9,349 bases of DNA from Planctomycetota bacterium (GTDB lineage: Bacteria > Planctomycetota > Planctomycetia > Isosphaerales > Isosphaeraceae): NCBI GenBank assembly GCA_021807585.1, contig JAKBCQ010000049.1, forward strand, positions 1 through 9,349. Reading direction: 5' to 3'. Below the pieces are notes generated by a model, which had not been told where the DNA came from, made no database searches, and saw only the letters and a list, made by a program, of their open reading frames with translations. The translations under genes and the position numbers were made by a program. Shown piece by piece: positions 1 to 6,884 of the stretch (positions within the stretch are counted from its first letter, which is position 1; every line of letters starts with the position of its first letter).

Positions 1-954
1 TAGAACGGTCTTCGGTCCGGGCCCCTGATAACCGCCGTAAAGTCCGTTCACGTCGCATGTCGGCCGCGCCCATTTCCGCTCGATCGTCGTATACCCCGCC
101 TCGCCGACCAGTTCGGTCACTCCCAAACTCGTACGATATTCCTCCTCGGAGAACGGCAATTGCGCGAACTGAGCCCGCTCCCAATCCGCAAGCGGAACGA
201 CCGAGTCGTAAAAACCATCGATCGAGATCCGGCCGTCGCTCGCCTTGAGACTCGCCAGTATGACCGCGAGCGCGTTGCAAGGGTTCGCGACGGCGCCCCC
301 GTACATCCCCGAATGAAGATCGCTCCGCGCTCCCTGAACGATCAACTCGTAATACGCCAAACCCTTCAACCCGTAGGTGATCGCGGGCGTACCGGGAGCG
401 AATTGACTCGTATCCGAAATCACCACATAATCACAAGCGAGTTTCTCGGAATTTTTGGAAACGAATTCGTCGAGATTCGCGCCGCCGATCTCTTCTTCTC
501 CCTCGATCAACACCTTGACGTTGATCGGCAGCCCCCCCGTCGTCTTGAGCCACGCCTCGAGCGCCTTCAGGTGAGTGAACATTTGACCTTTATCGTCGGT
601 CGCTCCGCGAGCGTAAAGGTTTCCGTCGCGTTCGGTCGGCTCGAACGGCGGCGAAAGCCAAGGCTCGAGCGGTTCGGCGGGCTGAACGTCGTAATGTCCG
701 TAAATCAGAACCGTCGGTCGCCCCGGAGAATCGAGCTTTTCACCGTAGACGATCGGATGCCGTTTGGTTTCGACGAGCTCGGCGGCGATCCCCGAGGCGC
801 GGAGGTCGTCGCGGACGAACGACGCGGCTCGTCGCGTGTCGGCGTCGTGATCGGGCTGCGCGCTCACGCTCGGAATCCGGAGCAACTCCTTGAGCCGATT
901 CTCGAACCCGCGCTTGTTAACGGCGAGATACGCCTCCACCCGCTCGATCGTCAT
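1..954 (-). CDS. M20-family metallopeptidase (dipeptidase-like), C-terminus beyond window
   Basis: The frame is open from an ATG at 954-952 to the left edge, giving 318 residues with no stop. The usual family length is about 450, so roughly 130-140 C-terminal residues are missing. Visible M20 di-zinc motifs are GHYDVQP at 86-92 (ligand H87, catalytic D89), RGATDDKGQ at 116-124 (bridging Asp), EGEEEIGG at 151-158 (general-base Glu and ligand Glu) and a metal-ligand Asp in SDT at 180-182. DLHSGMYGG at 212-220 carries the conserved His of the lid/dimerisation domain. There is no signal peptide, so it is probably cytoplasmic and hydrolyses dipeptides or similar amide-linked amino acids. The specific substrate cannot be read from the sequence. 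The start is supported by AAAGGA at 969-964, nine bases upstream. It lies 176 bases downstream of the DUF1552 gene on the same strand, but hairpins between them suggest a separate unit. Family assignment is secure; subfamily is not. Confidence 0.93.
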   Translation of the reverse strand, partial: MTIERVEAYLAVNKRGFENRLKELLRIPSVSAQPDHDADTRRAASFVRDDLRASGIAAELVETKRHPIVYGEKLDSPGRPTVLIYGHYDVQPAEPLEPWLSPPFEPTERDGNLYARGATDDKGQMFTHLKALEAWLKTTGGLPINVKVLIEGEEEIGGANLDEFVSKNSEKLACDYVVISDTSQFAPGTPAITYGLKGLAYYELIVQGARSDLHSGMYGGAVANPCNALAVILASLKASDGRISIDGFYDSVVPLADWERAQFAQLPFSEEEYRTSLGVTELVGEAGYTTIERKWARPTCDVNGLYGGYQGPGPKTVL

Positions 955-963
955 AACTATCAA

Positions 964-1009
964 TCCTTTATGTTTACGAACATGCAATCACTCGTTTAAT
1001 GACGAGTGA
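964..1009 (-). promoter_or_regulatory. Leader of the M20 gene: Shine-Dalgarno plus two adjacent inverted repeats
   Basis: Read on the minus strand, an 8-bp stem (TCACTCGT/ACGAGTGA, arms at 988-995 and 1002-1009, 6-base loop) is followed by a 5-bp stem (ATGTT/AACAT, arms at 970-974 and 979-983, 4-base loop). The Shine-Dalgarno AAAGGA (969-964) comes next, nine bases before the ATG. The second stem ends right at the ribosome binding site. The pair could be an operator, a leader RNA structure, or the end of the preceding transcript. There is no clear T-run after the larger stem, which argues against a classical terminator. The repeats are seen directly; any function is inference. Confidence 0.4.
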
Positions 1010-1068
1010 ATTTCCTTATGCGAATCCGCGTCCCCGGGGCCGCGCTCAACCGATTGATCAAGGCGCGG

Positions 1069-1098
1069 CCGCGGTCGATCCGCTCGATCAAGCCGCGG
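1069..1098 (-). terminator. Candidate terminator hairpin downstream of the DUF1552 gene
   Basis: Two CCGCGG arms (1069-1074 and 1093-1098) can pair, and inside them two GATC segments (1077-1080 and 1086-1089) pair around a 5-base loop. The structure starts 33 bases after the DUF1552 stop codon. No T-tract follows on the minus strand, so if it acts it would do so as a stable GC hairpin or by protecting the 3' end. A similar CCGCGG-spacer-CCGCGG structure follows the ATPase gene at 6773-6801. A further near-palindrome, CGCG-T-CCCCGGGG-C-CGCG, lies at 1027-1044. Confidence 0.3.
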
Positions 1099-1130
1099 TC
1101 GCCGCACGATAGGGGAATCGGAGCGCCGAT

Positions 1131-2567
1131 TCAAGCCGATTCGGCGTGATCGACGGGGGGATAATCGAGGTTGTCGACCCCTTCGAGCGGACCGTCGGCG
1201 TCGGCGAAACGATCGATCGCAACTCCCGCTCCCCGCGCCAACGAAACATAAAGCCCGCACAACGGCGTGTCTTTGGGATAACTGAGATGACGCCCCGTCG
1301 CGATCGCTCCTCCCCCACGTCCCGCGACGACGATCGGCAAATCGTGCGGACTGTGCGCATTGCCGTCGCTCAAACCCGATCCCATCAACACCATCGAACG
1401 ATCGAGCAACGTCCCGTTCCCCTCCTTGATCGCCCGCATCTTGCCAAGCATATAAGCATATTGCTCAAAAAACCAAGTACCGATGCGTTGATATTGTTCG
1501 AGTTTGCTCTTCTCGCGTTGGTGGTGCGACATCTCGTGATTCCCCCCCTTCACACCCTTGAGGAACGAGAAGTTTTTGTTGCTGACCGAGTTGCCGAACA
1601 TGAAGCTGGCGACGCGGGTCGAATCGGTCTGGAACGCGAGAACGATCAGATCGAGCATCAGCCGAACGCTCTCGGTGTGATCGAGCGCTCGTTCGTGAAG
1701 CCTGCCGGGGTCGTGGTTGTAAACGTCGACGCGACCTCCAAGAGCCTCGACGTCTTTCCGCGCCTGGGGATCGTCGCGGTATTGAGCACGACGGCCGCTC
1801 GCCTCGAACGCGATCCGTTTCTCGACGGCGCGCACCGAATCGAGATATTCGTCAATCTTACGTCGATCATCGATTCCGATTTGATTCTTAAGCGCGCCGG
1901 CGTCGTCGAGAACGAGGTCGAGGACGCTGCGGTCGTCGTCGATTCTCCCTTTGCGGTCGCCCGCGCTCGATCGAAACAGCCGGTCGAACGCGAGCTTGGG
2001 ATTGAGCTCGCGCGCCAGAGGAGTCGTCGGGCTCGACCATGATATATGAGCGCCATAAATGCGCGTGTATCCGACAGCGACGTCGACCCCCGTCGACACC
2101 GGCTCGACGCTCAATTCGAGCGACGGCAGCGGAGTGAGGTGACCGAACTTACGCGCCACGAGTTGATCGAGCGAGATCCCTCCTGAATTGAGATCGGCGC
2201 CCGTCGTCCTGTGGATCGTCGTCCCCGTGAGGAACGCCGCGTCCTTCACGTAATGACCGTCGCCGGTATCGGTCGCCTTGTTCGTCAGGTTCGTCAGAAC
2301 GAGGATCTCGTCTTTCAGGTCGGCAAGCGGCGACAGCGTGGGCGAAAGCTCAAAATTCACCCCGACGCCTGTCGGATGAAAAGTCTTGGGGGCGACTCCG
2401 TTGGGGAAGAACAGGCACGCCAGCCGAATCGGCGACGCCGTCGCGTCGACAGCCGCGGGCGAGGCCGCGACGATCGTTTTCATCGCGTCCAAAAGCGGCA
2501 ACCCCAGCGCCACGCCGAGGCCCCGTAAAACCGTTCGCCGCGTGATCGGATTGTTCTTCCGGCTCAT
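1131..2567 (-). CDS. Tat-exported HXXSHH (DUF1552) protein
   Basis: This 478-residue protein belongs to the HXXSHH family (Pfam PF07586, formerly DUF1552), whose biochemical activity is not established. It opens with a twin-arginine signal: TRRTVLR at 9-15, then the hydrophobic stretch GLGVALGLPLL at 16-26. It is therefore probably exported folded by the Tat system. The family's name motif is present as HEMSHH at 344-349. A second conserved block, GSGLSDGNAHSPHDLP, spans 396-411, and a family-like C-terminal block (DRFADADGPL) lies near 452-461. The ATG (2567-2565) overlaps the TGA of the upstream cytochrome gene as ATGA, and GAGG lies just upstream, so translation is probably coupled. In planctomycetes this family is habitually encoded beside DUF1592-type cytochrome proteins. 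The inferred role is an exported partner of that haem protein, possibly hydrolytic or oxidative. The length is normal and I see no damage. Family assignment is very secure; function is open. Confidence 0.95.
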   Translation of the reverse strand: MSRKNNPITRRTVLRGLGVALGLPLLDAMKTIVAASPAAVDATASPIRLACLFFPNGVAPKTFHPTGVGVNFELSPTLSPLADLKDEILVLTNLTNKATDTGDGHYVKDAAFLTGTTIHRTTGADLNSGGISLDQLVARKFGHLTPLPSLELSVEPVSTGVDVAVGYTRIYGAHISWSSPTTPLARELNPKLAFDRLFRSSAGDRKGRIDDDRSVLDLVLDDAGALKNQIGIDDRRKIDEYLDSVRAVEKRIAFEASGRRAQYRDDPQARKDVEALGGRVDVYNHDPGRLHERALDHTESVRLMLDLIVLAFQTDSTRVASFMFGNSVSNKNFSFLKGVKGGNHEMSHHQREKSKLEQYQRIGTWFFEQYAYMLGKMRAIKEGNGTLLDRSMVLMGSGLSDGNAHSPHDLPIVVAGRGGGAIATGRHLSYPKDTPLCGLYVSLARGAGVAIDRFADADGPLEGVDNLDYPPVDHAESA

Positions 2568-4465
2568 CGTTTACCTCGATTCCCGTTCGGAGACGCGTCG
2601 CTTCGATACCGAAATGGATAACTCTTAACAATCTCGGCCACAAGCGTGCGACCGCCGTAGCCGTTTTCCTTGAGCTTCGCCGTTATCGATTTAATCGTCC
2701 GCATATCATAATATTCGACGCCGCGGCGAATCGCGTACGAAAGCAACCTTCGCGTTACGTTCTGAAGGAACAGGTCGGTCCGTTTTTCATCAAGCAAGAT
2801 TTTTTTCAGCTCGCCCGGCCCCTTGAATTTGAGCCCTCCGGGAAGCTCTCCCGCGTCGTCGATCGGTTGATCGGCGATTTTCGACCGCTTCCGCCCGATC
2901 GGATCGAACGATTCAAGCCCGAAACCGATCGGATCCATCTTCGCGTGGCACGACGCACAATTCTCGTCTTTCCGATGTTCCTCAAGGCTTTGACGAAACG
3001 TGCGCCCTTTCCGCGGACGATCGTCCTCGGGAAGCGTTTTCACCATCGGCGGCGGGGGAGGGGGGGGAGTACCCAGCAGCTCCTCAAGCACCCATTTGCC
3101 ACGCAAAACCGGGCTCGTTCGCCTCGGATACGATGTGAACGCCAAAACCGACGCCATCCCCAATACCCCGCCCCGATCGGCGTCGGTCAATTTCACCCGG
3201 CGAAACGCGGGACCCGATACCCCGTCGATTCCATAATGCTTCGCCAATTTCTCATTCACATACGTGTAATCCGAATCGAGCATCTGAATCAACGAATGAT
3301 TTTCACGTAAAAGCTCGTGAAAGAACACGATCGGCTCCTCGATCATGGCGTCGCGCAGCTCGGCGGAATAGCCGGGAAAAAGGCCTCGATCGGGCTCGAC
3401 CGCGTTCGCCAACCCCGCGACACGGAGCCACTGGCCGACGAAATTCTTGGAGAGCGCCTTCGATCGGGAGTCGGCGAGCATCCGCTCGACCTGCTTCTCA
3501 AGCGTCGAATCATCGTTGAGCCGGCCCGCCGAGGCGAGATCGAACAGCTCCTGATCGGGCATGCTCGACCATAAAAAGTAAGAAAGCCGGCACGCGAGTT
3601 CGTAATCGGAAACGGGATAAGGCTCGGAACTTTCGCGCCTCCGCTCAACCAGATAAACGAAATGCGGCGAAACAAGCACGCCGCGGAGCGTCTTCTTCAC
3701 CGCCTCGTCGTACTTCGATCCCGCCGTCGTAAATTTCTCATACAATTTGATATATCGATCGATTTCGGAGTCGGCGACGGGGCGGCGAAACGCCTTGAAG
3801 GCGAACGCCGACACGCACATGCGCGCCGCGGCTTGTCGTTCGGCTTCGGTTGCGGTTTCACCGGGTCGAGCGATCAAATAGCGACCCGGTTCGGCTTTGT
3901 CGAGAATATCGACCGCTGCGTCGAGGTATTTTTCGAGGAGGATCGGCGGCAAAAAAAGGGTCGAAGCGTTGTTGTCAAATCCCTCCCCGCCTCCGCCGTC
4001 GGGAGGAAAACGATCCGCGGGACGGTCGTCGACTCCGAGCAGATCGCGGATCGTGTTATTATATTGCTCGCGTGTAAGCCTTTGAATCAAGGAAGGACCG
4101 GGATCGTTCACGTGCTCGATCGCGTCGAGGATCGCTTGAACGTCGGAGCATGCCGCCTGACGTTCGTCCTCGGTCGGCTCGGGTTTCCCCTCGGGGGGCA
4201 TCGTCCGTTCGGAAAGCGCGTCGACGACCTGAAGCCATGTTTCAGGGTCGCTTTCAATCGACTTTTGATCGCGAAATTTGGCGAGGTTGATCCCCCCCTT
4301 GGGCTTCTTTTCGCCGTGACAATCGACACAGTATTTCGCGACGACGGGACGGACGCGGCGGTCGAAATCGTGACCCGGGGAACCGGCGGCGCATACGCGA
4401 TTCGGCGTCGACGCGAGCGTCGCAACAACGAATGCCAAGCCGATGATCCAAACGTTTCGTCGCAT
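2564..4465 (-). CDS. Exported dihaem planctomycete cytochrome protein (DUF1592/DUF1588 family)
   Basis: The protein has 633 residues. A Sec-type signal peptide (RR, then a hydrophobic run at about 5-19, probable cleavage after VCA or CAA near 26-27) sends it out of the cytoplasm. Domains in order are PSCyt1 (about 38-95, haem motif CVDCH at 46-50, MPP at 89-91 as a possible axial Met), PSD3/DUF1587 (about 126-185), PSD5/DUF1595 (about 212-272, AFRRPV at 225-230), PSD4/DUF1592 (about 283-410), PSCyt3/DUF1588 (about 430-530, LRGKWVLEELLG at 454-465, seven prolines at 467-473, haem motif CASCH at 503-507) and PSD2/DUF1585 (about 545-620). It should bind two c-type haems and act as an extracytoplasmic redox protein of unknown substrate with the DUF1552 protein encoded next. 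It is short for the family: PSD3 runs almost straight into PSD5, without the carbohydrate-binding-like insert seen in many homologues. The ATG has no convincing Shine-Dalgarno (CCCCCCG precedes it), but the signal peptide fits this start. Confidence 0.95.
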   Translation of the reverse strand: MRRNVWIIGLAFVVATLASTPNRVCAAGSPGHDFDRRVRPVVAKYCVDCHGEKKPKGGINLAKFRDQKSIESDPETWLQVVDALSERTMPPEGKPEPTEDERQAACSDVQAILDAIEHVNDPGPSLIQRLTREQYNNTIRDLLGVDDRPADRFPPDGGGGEGFDNNASTLFLPPILLEKYLDAAVDILDKAEPGRYLIARPGETATEAERQAAARMCVSAFAFKAFRRPVADSEIDRYIKLYEKFTTAGSKYDEAVKKTLRGVLVSPHFVYLVERRRESSEPYPVSDYELACRLSYFLWSSMPDQELFDLASAGRLNDDSTLEKQVERMLADSRSKALSKNFVGQWLRVAGLANAVEPDRGLFPGYSAELRDAMIEEPIVFFHELLRENHSLIQMLDSDYTYVNEKLAKHYGIDGVSGPAFRRVKLTDADRGGVLGMASVLAFTSYPRRTSPVLRGKWVLEELLGTPPPPPPPMVKTLPEDDRPRKGRTFRQSLEEHRKDENCASCHAKMDPIGFGLESFDPIGRKRSKIADQPIDDAGELPGGLKFKGPGELKKILLDEKRTDLFLQNVTRRLLSYAIRRGVEYYDMRTIKSITAKLKENGYGGRTLVAEIVKSYPFRYRSDASPNGNRGKR

Positions 4466-4585
4466 CGGGGGGGACGTTCCATTAAGGTTCTCGGGGAAGC
4501 GAGAAACCCGGCGGGCGAGGAATCTTCAAGCATTCGATCGCGAGAAAACAAGCGTTGAACGTCAGGCTTCTCGACGACGTTTTTC

Positions 4586-4614
4586 ATTGTATCGGCGCCG
4601 AAAGCGCGCGACAA
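4586..4614 (-). promoter_or_regulatory. Candidate sigma70-type promoter of the cytochrome/DUF1552 operon
   Basis: On the minus strand, TTGTCG (4614-4609) is followed by a 17-base spacer and TACAAT (4591-4586). These match the -35 and -10 consensus at 4/6 and 5/6 positions. Transcription would begin near 4579, giving a leader of roughly 115 bases before the ATG at 4465. The spacer contains the palindrome CGGCGCCG (4593-4600). The outer arms ATTGT (4586-4590) and ACAAT (4611-4615) are inverted repeats, so a weaker plus-strand reading (TTGTAT, 17 bases, GACAAT) lies in the same place and could serve the divergent gene at 4713. Confidence 0.45.
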
Positions 4615-4712
4615 TCCATTTCTCAGAGCGATACCGGGTCCGTTGAGAATGTGCCGCCGGCCGCGCGGAAATCTCCGGCTCAAAACCCGGTTCATCAGGA
4701 GATCGGGTTCAA

Positions 4713-5447
4713 ATGGCGACCGATTTCGCGTTCATTGATCGGCTCGATCCGCGCGACCTTGACGCGATCGAACGGCTCGGTCCGATCGTCGTCGCGTGCC
4801 GGGGCAGGTCGCCGTTTCAAGCGTCGGAACCGATCGACTTGAATCCCCAATCACGCTTGTATAAATTAACCAGGATATTACGATATCCACTATTCGTTTT
4901 TGCGGCTTTCATCGCCGCGTTCGCATTATCAGGGCCGATCATGCTTGTCGGAATCATTCTAGCCGATCATGGATTTAATGAGGTTTATACGATCATCGCC
5001 TGGGCCGCGGCTGCCGCGTTCGGGTTCGTTTGGCTTTTGATTGTATTCTTCAAAAAGCCGACCCGTTCGCCGCTTGTTTTGCACGAGAATGGGTTTCGCT
5101 ATCGAAAACGGCTCGTGAAGTTCAACGAATCGAAGGCGATCGTTTATGGATTTATTCCTTCCCGATTCATGCGATTGTTTTACTCATATCATCGTTTCGC
5201 AAGTCGATTTCTGGCCGAGAGCCGTCAATTCATGGAGAACATGGAACGTGCACAAGCGTCTTCGCTGACGTTTTATCTCGATGACGGCGATTTTTTTTCG
5301 GCGCCGGCGATCGCCATTCGCGTCGAGACCGAGGATTTCGAAGCGTTCCTCGAAGGCGCGAACGCGCGCCGGCCCGAACTGTTCGACTGGATGAGGGTCG
5401 ACGTTACGGCTTTCGATCCCCGCGTCGAGCAACCCCGATGCGATTGA
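4713..5447 (+). CDS. Unrecognised two-helix membrane protein with possible PH-like cytosolic domain
   Basis: I do not recognise this 244-residue protein as a named family. It begins with about 55 polar residues, followed by two hydrophobic segments, about 58-84 and 91-113, and then basic FFKKPTR at 112-118. This suggests two membrane-spanning helices with both termini in the cytoplasm. The following stretch (PLVLHENGFRYRKRLVKF at 120-137) resembles the 'display of an attribute, then a turn, then basic strand' opening seen in bacterial PH-like domains of membrane proteins. That resemblance is an impression, not a match. The tail (about 200-244) is acidic and polar. AGGAG at 4697-4701 precedes the ATG by 11 bases, which is slightly long. 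Codons 50-115 are AT-richer than the neighbouring genes. It diverges from the cytochrome operon and converges on the glycosyltransferase gene. It also carries a T8 run (5291-5298). The reading frame is convincing from its topology and ribosome binding site; the function is unknown. Confidence 0.8.
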   Translation: MATDFAFIDRLDPRDLDAIERLGPIVVACRGRSPFQASEPIDLNPQSRLYKLTRILRYPLFVFAAFIAAFALSGPIMLVGIILADHGFNEVYTIIAWAAAAAFGFVWLLIVFFKKPTRSPLVLHENGFRYRKRLVKFNESKAIVYGFIPSRFMRLFYSYHRFASRFLAESRQFMENMERAQASSLTFYLDDGDFFSAPAIAIRVETEDFEAFLEGANARRPELFDWMRVDVTAFDPRVEQPRCD

Positions 5448-5522
5448 CGACGAATCGCTCCGAAACGACCCGATGACCGATCTAACATCATTACAAATGT
5501 ACAATAAATCGAAGAATCGCCT

Positions 5523-6293
5523 TCACACCGTCTCGCTCGCCCGAACCTTGCCGAGCGCTCGATCGACCCCCAGCCGAAAGATGATCTCGAGCGCCTTGAT
5601 CGCCTCCATCTTGTTGATCTTCGACATCCCCGATCGCCTGTTCTCAAACAAAATCGGCGTCTCTCCCATCCGGCACCCCGCGACGCGACACCAAAACAAT
5701 ATCTCCTCCATGAACGAATAACCCCGCGAACGTACCCGGTTAAAATCGATCCGCGCCAACTTCGAAACCCGATAACACCGGAACGACCCGCTGTTGTCCT
5801 TCGTCTTCAATCCCAAAAAGATCTTTGAATAAACATTAATTCCTGTGCTCATAAACTTGCGTTTAAAATTGAATTCCCCTTCGACTCCGCCGCCGGGGAC
5901 GTAGCGCGAGCCGATCATCACGTCGTGATCCTTCATCCCGGCGACGAGCGCGGGTATGAAGCGGGGCGGATGGCTAAAATCGGCGTCGAGGTTGAGGAAA
6001 TAATCGAACCCGTTATCGATCGCGTATTTCATCCCGGCGATCACCGCGGTCCCCAACCCGAGTTTGCCGGGTCGATGAATCACGTGAATCCCGGCGAGTT
6101 CAGTCTTGAGTTCGTCGGCGACTTGTCCAGTGCCGTCGGGCGAATTGTCGTCGATGATTAAGATCTCGGCGTCGGGCGCGTACTCGCGAATCGTCGCGGC
6201 GAGCGGACGAATATTATCGCGTTCGTTATAGGTCGCCAGCGACACCAACAATCGAGCCGTCGCGGGATCTGTCGCCTGATCGGGTTCGGACAC
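5523..6293 (-). CDS. GT2 glycosyltransferase, polyprenyl/dolichyl-phosphate mannosyltransferase type
   Basis: This 256-residue GT-A-fold enzyme probably transfers a sugar from a nucleotide sugar to a polyprenyl phosphate on the cytoplasmic face of the membrane. That would supply lipid-linked sugar for protein, lipid or envelope glycosylation. Visible motifs are the N-terminal SLATYNERDNI at 18-28, the nucleotide-binding IIDDNSPDGT at 46-55, the metal-binding DAD at 103-105, and GSRYVPGGG at 128-136. Acceptor-side DPM1 features are NSGSFRCYR at 167-175, GYSFMEEI at 191-198 and FENRRSGMSKI at 216-226. Its length matches eukaryotic DPM1, which also lacks membrane helices; no hydrophobic C-terminal domain is present here. 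The start is a GTG at 6293-6291, with AGG about ten bases upstream and an in-frame stop further up. No alternative ATG exists near the N-terminus. The sugar donor cannot be read: mannose and glucose enzymes share these motifs. It stands alone, convergent with the 4713 gene, with 75 bases between them. Confidence 0.93.
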   Translation of the reverse strand: MSEPDQATDPATARLLVSLATYNERDNIRPLAATIREYAPDAEILIIDDNSPDGTGQVADELKTELAGIHVIHRPGKLGLGTAVIAGMKYAIDNGFDYFLNLDADFSHPPRFIPALVAGMKDHDVMIGSRYVPGGGVEGEFNFKRKFMSTGINVYSKIFLGLKTKDNSGSFRCYRVSKLARIDFNRVRSRGYSFMEEILFWCRVAGCRMGETPILFENRRSGMSKINKMEAIKALEIIFRLGVDRALGKVRASETV

Positions 6294-6342
6294 GTCAAAT
6301 TCGCCTGGTGAAATCGATCACGTCGTCATCAAGTTGGAACCG

Positions 6343-6372
6343 TTTGTAACCAATCGCCGACCGCAGCGCCAA
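6343..6372 (-). promoter_or_regulatory. Candidate promoter of the glycosyltransferase gene
   Basis: On the minus strand, TTGGCG (6372-6367), an 18-base spacer and TACAAA (6348-6343) match the -35 and -10 consensus at 4/6 positions each. The predicted leader is about 43 bases to the GTG start. The match is weak and rests on position and spacing. Confidence 0.25.
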
Positions 6373-6772
6373 GTCGACTGAAGCCCTTTGACGCCGAAGC
6401 GATCCTTCTCGTTAGCTTAGCACCGAAACCAAAGAAATGACCCAAGCTCTGGAAAGGAAGTGCGAAAAAAGAAAGCAGGCGTCGTCATCGGTGATTTCCG
6501 GTTTGTGATTCAAAGCGAACCGCCGGCCGAGTTCGGTCGTCGTTCATACCTGCTTCGGGAAAAACAGGCCGCGAGAGCACCCGCGGAATTACGACACGCG
6601 ACGACGCCTGCTTACACGCCCTGCGCGGTCCTCGCGAACCGACACGGGTCGCTAACTGCTTTCTTCGGCTATTCCACAGCCTTCGATCAAAACTATTCGC
6701 TCGAACTTCCAATCGGCTTCGCGAATATCACAATTATTCCATACGTGACGGACCCGGCGCAAACGCGATCGA

Positions 6773-6801
6773 CCGCGGTCCTCGAATTCTCGAAGCCGCG
6801 G
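6773..6801 (-). terminator. Candidate terminator hairpin downstream of the ATPase gene
   Basis: CCGCGG arms at 6773-6778 and 6796-6801 pair. Inside them TCGA (6782-6785) pairs with TCGA (6790-6793) around the loop ATTC, with one extra C-G pair, one C-A mismatch and a bulged T. The structure begins 84 bases after the ATPase stop. The following minus-strand bases contain only GTTT, so it is not a textbook intrinsic terminator. It resembles the hairpin at 1069-1098. Confidence 0.33.
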
Positions 6802-6884
6802 CACGATTGATCGCGATCCATCCAGGCTCTGGGAGGTCGATACACGGCGAGCGGAGGCTTGCGACCGACGAATCCCCGCGGGGC

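Larger units (their letters stand above)
6294..6884. other. Intergenic stretch without a convincing gene
   Basis: This lies between the ATPase stop and the glycosyltransferase start, both on the minus strand. It holds a candidate promoter near its left end (6372-6343), a GC-rich hairpin (6773-6801) and a perfect palindrome CCCCGCGGGG (6874-6883) directly after the ATPase stop. A plus-strand frame of 116 codons (6460-6810) starts at a GTG whose only purine-rich sequence, GGAAAGGAA, abuts the start codon. Its product has no recognisable domain, signal or membrane segment, and its codon use lacks the strong G/C third-position bias of the certain genes. I do not call it a gene. No tRNA, small-RNA structure or mobile-element remnant was recognised. 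Confidence 0.6.

Noticed and set aside
160..999. Long plus-strand open frame (279 codons) opposite the M20 peptidase
   Set aside because: It is antisense to a gene with all catalytic motifs. The frame stays open because of strong codon bias and self-complementary TCGA/GATC-rich codons, and the product has no recognisable features.
1146..2042. Plus-strand open frame (298 codons) opposite the DUF1552 gene
   Set aside because: Antisense shadow of a clearly conserved protein; no domain, signal or ribosome binding site support.
3662..4558. Plus-strand open frame (298 codons) opposite the start of the cytochrome gene
   Set aside because: Antisense shadow covering the haem-binding and PSD3 domains of a secure gene; Arg-rich product with no motifs.
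5440..5458. GCGATT/AATCGC stem with 7-base loop between the convergent genes, as a bidirectional terminator
   Set aside because: Only 6 bp, half A/T, overlapping the stop codon and without a T-run on either side; too weak to call.
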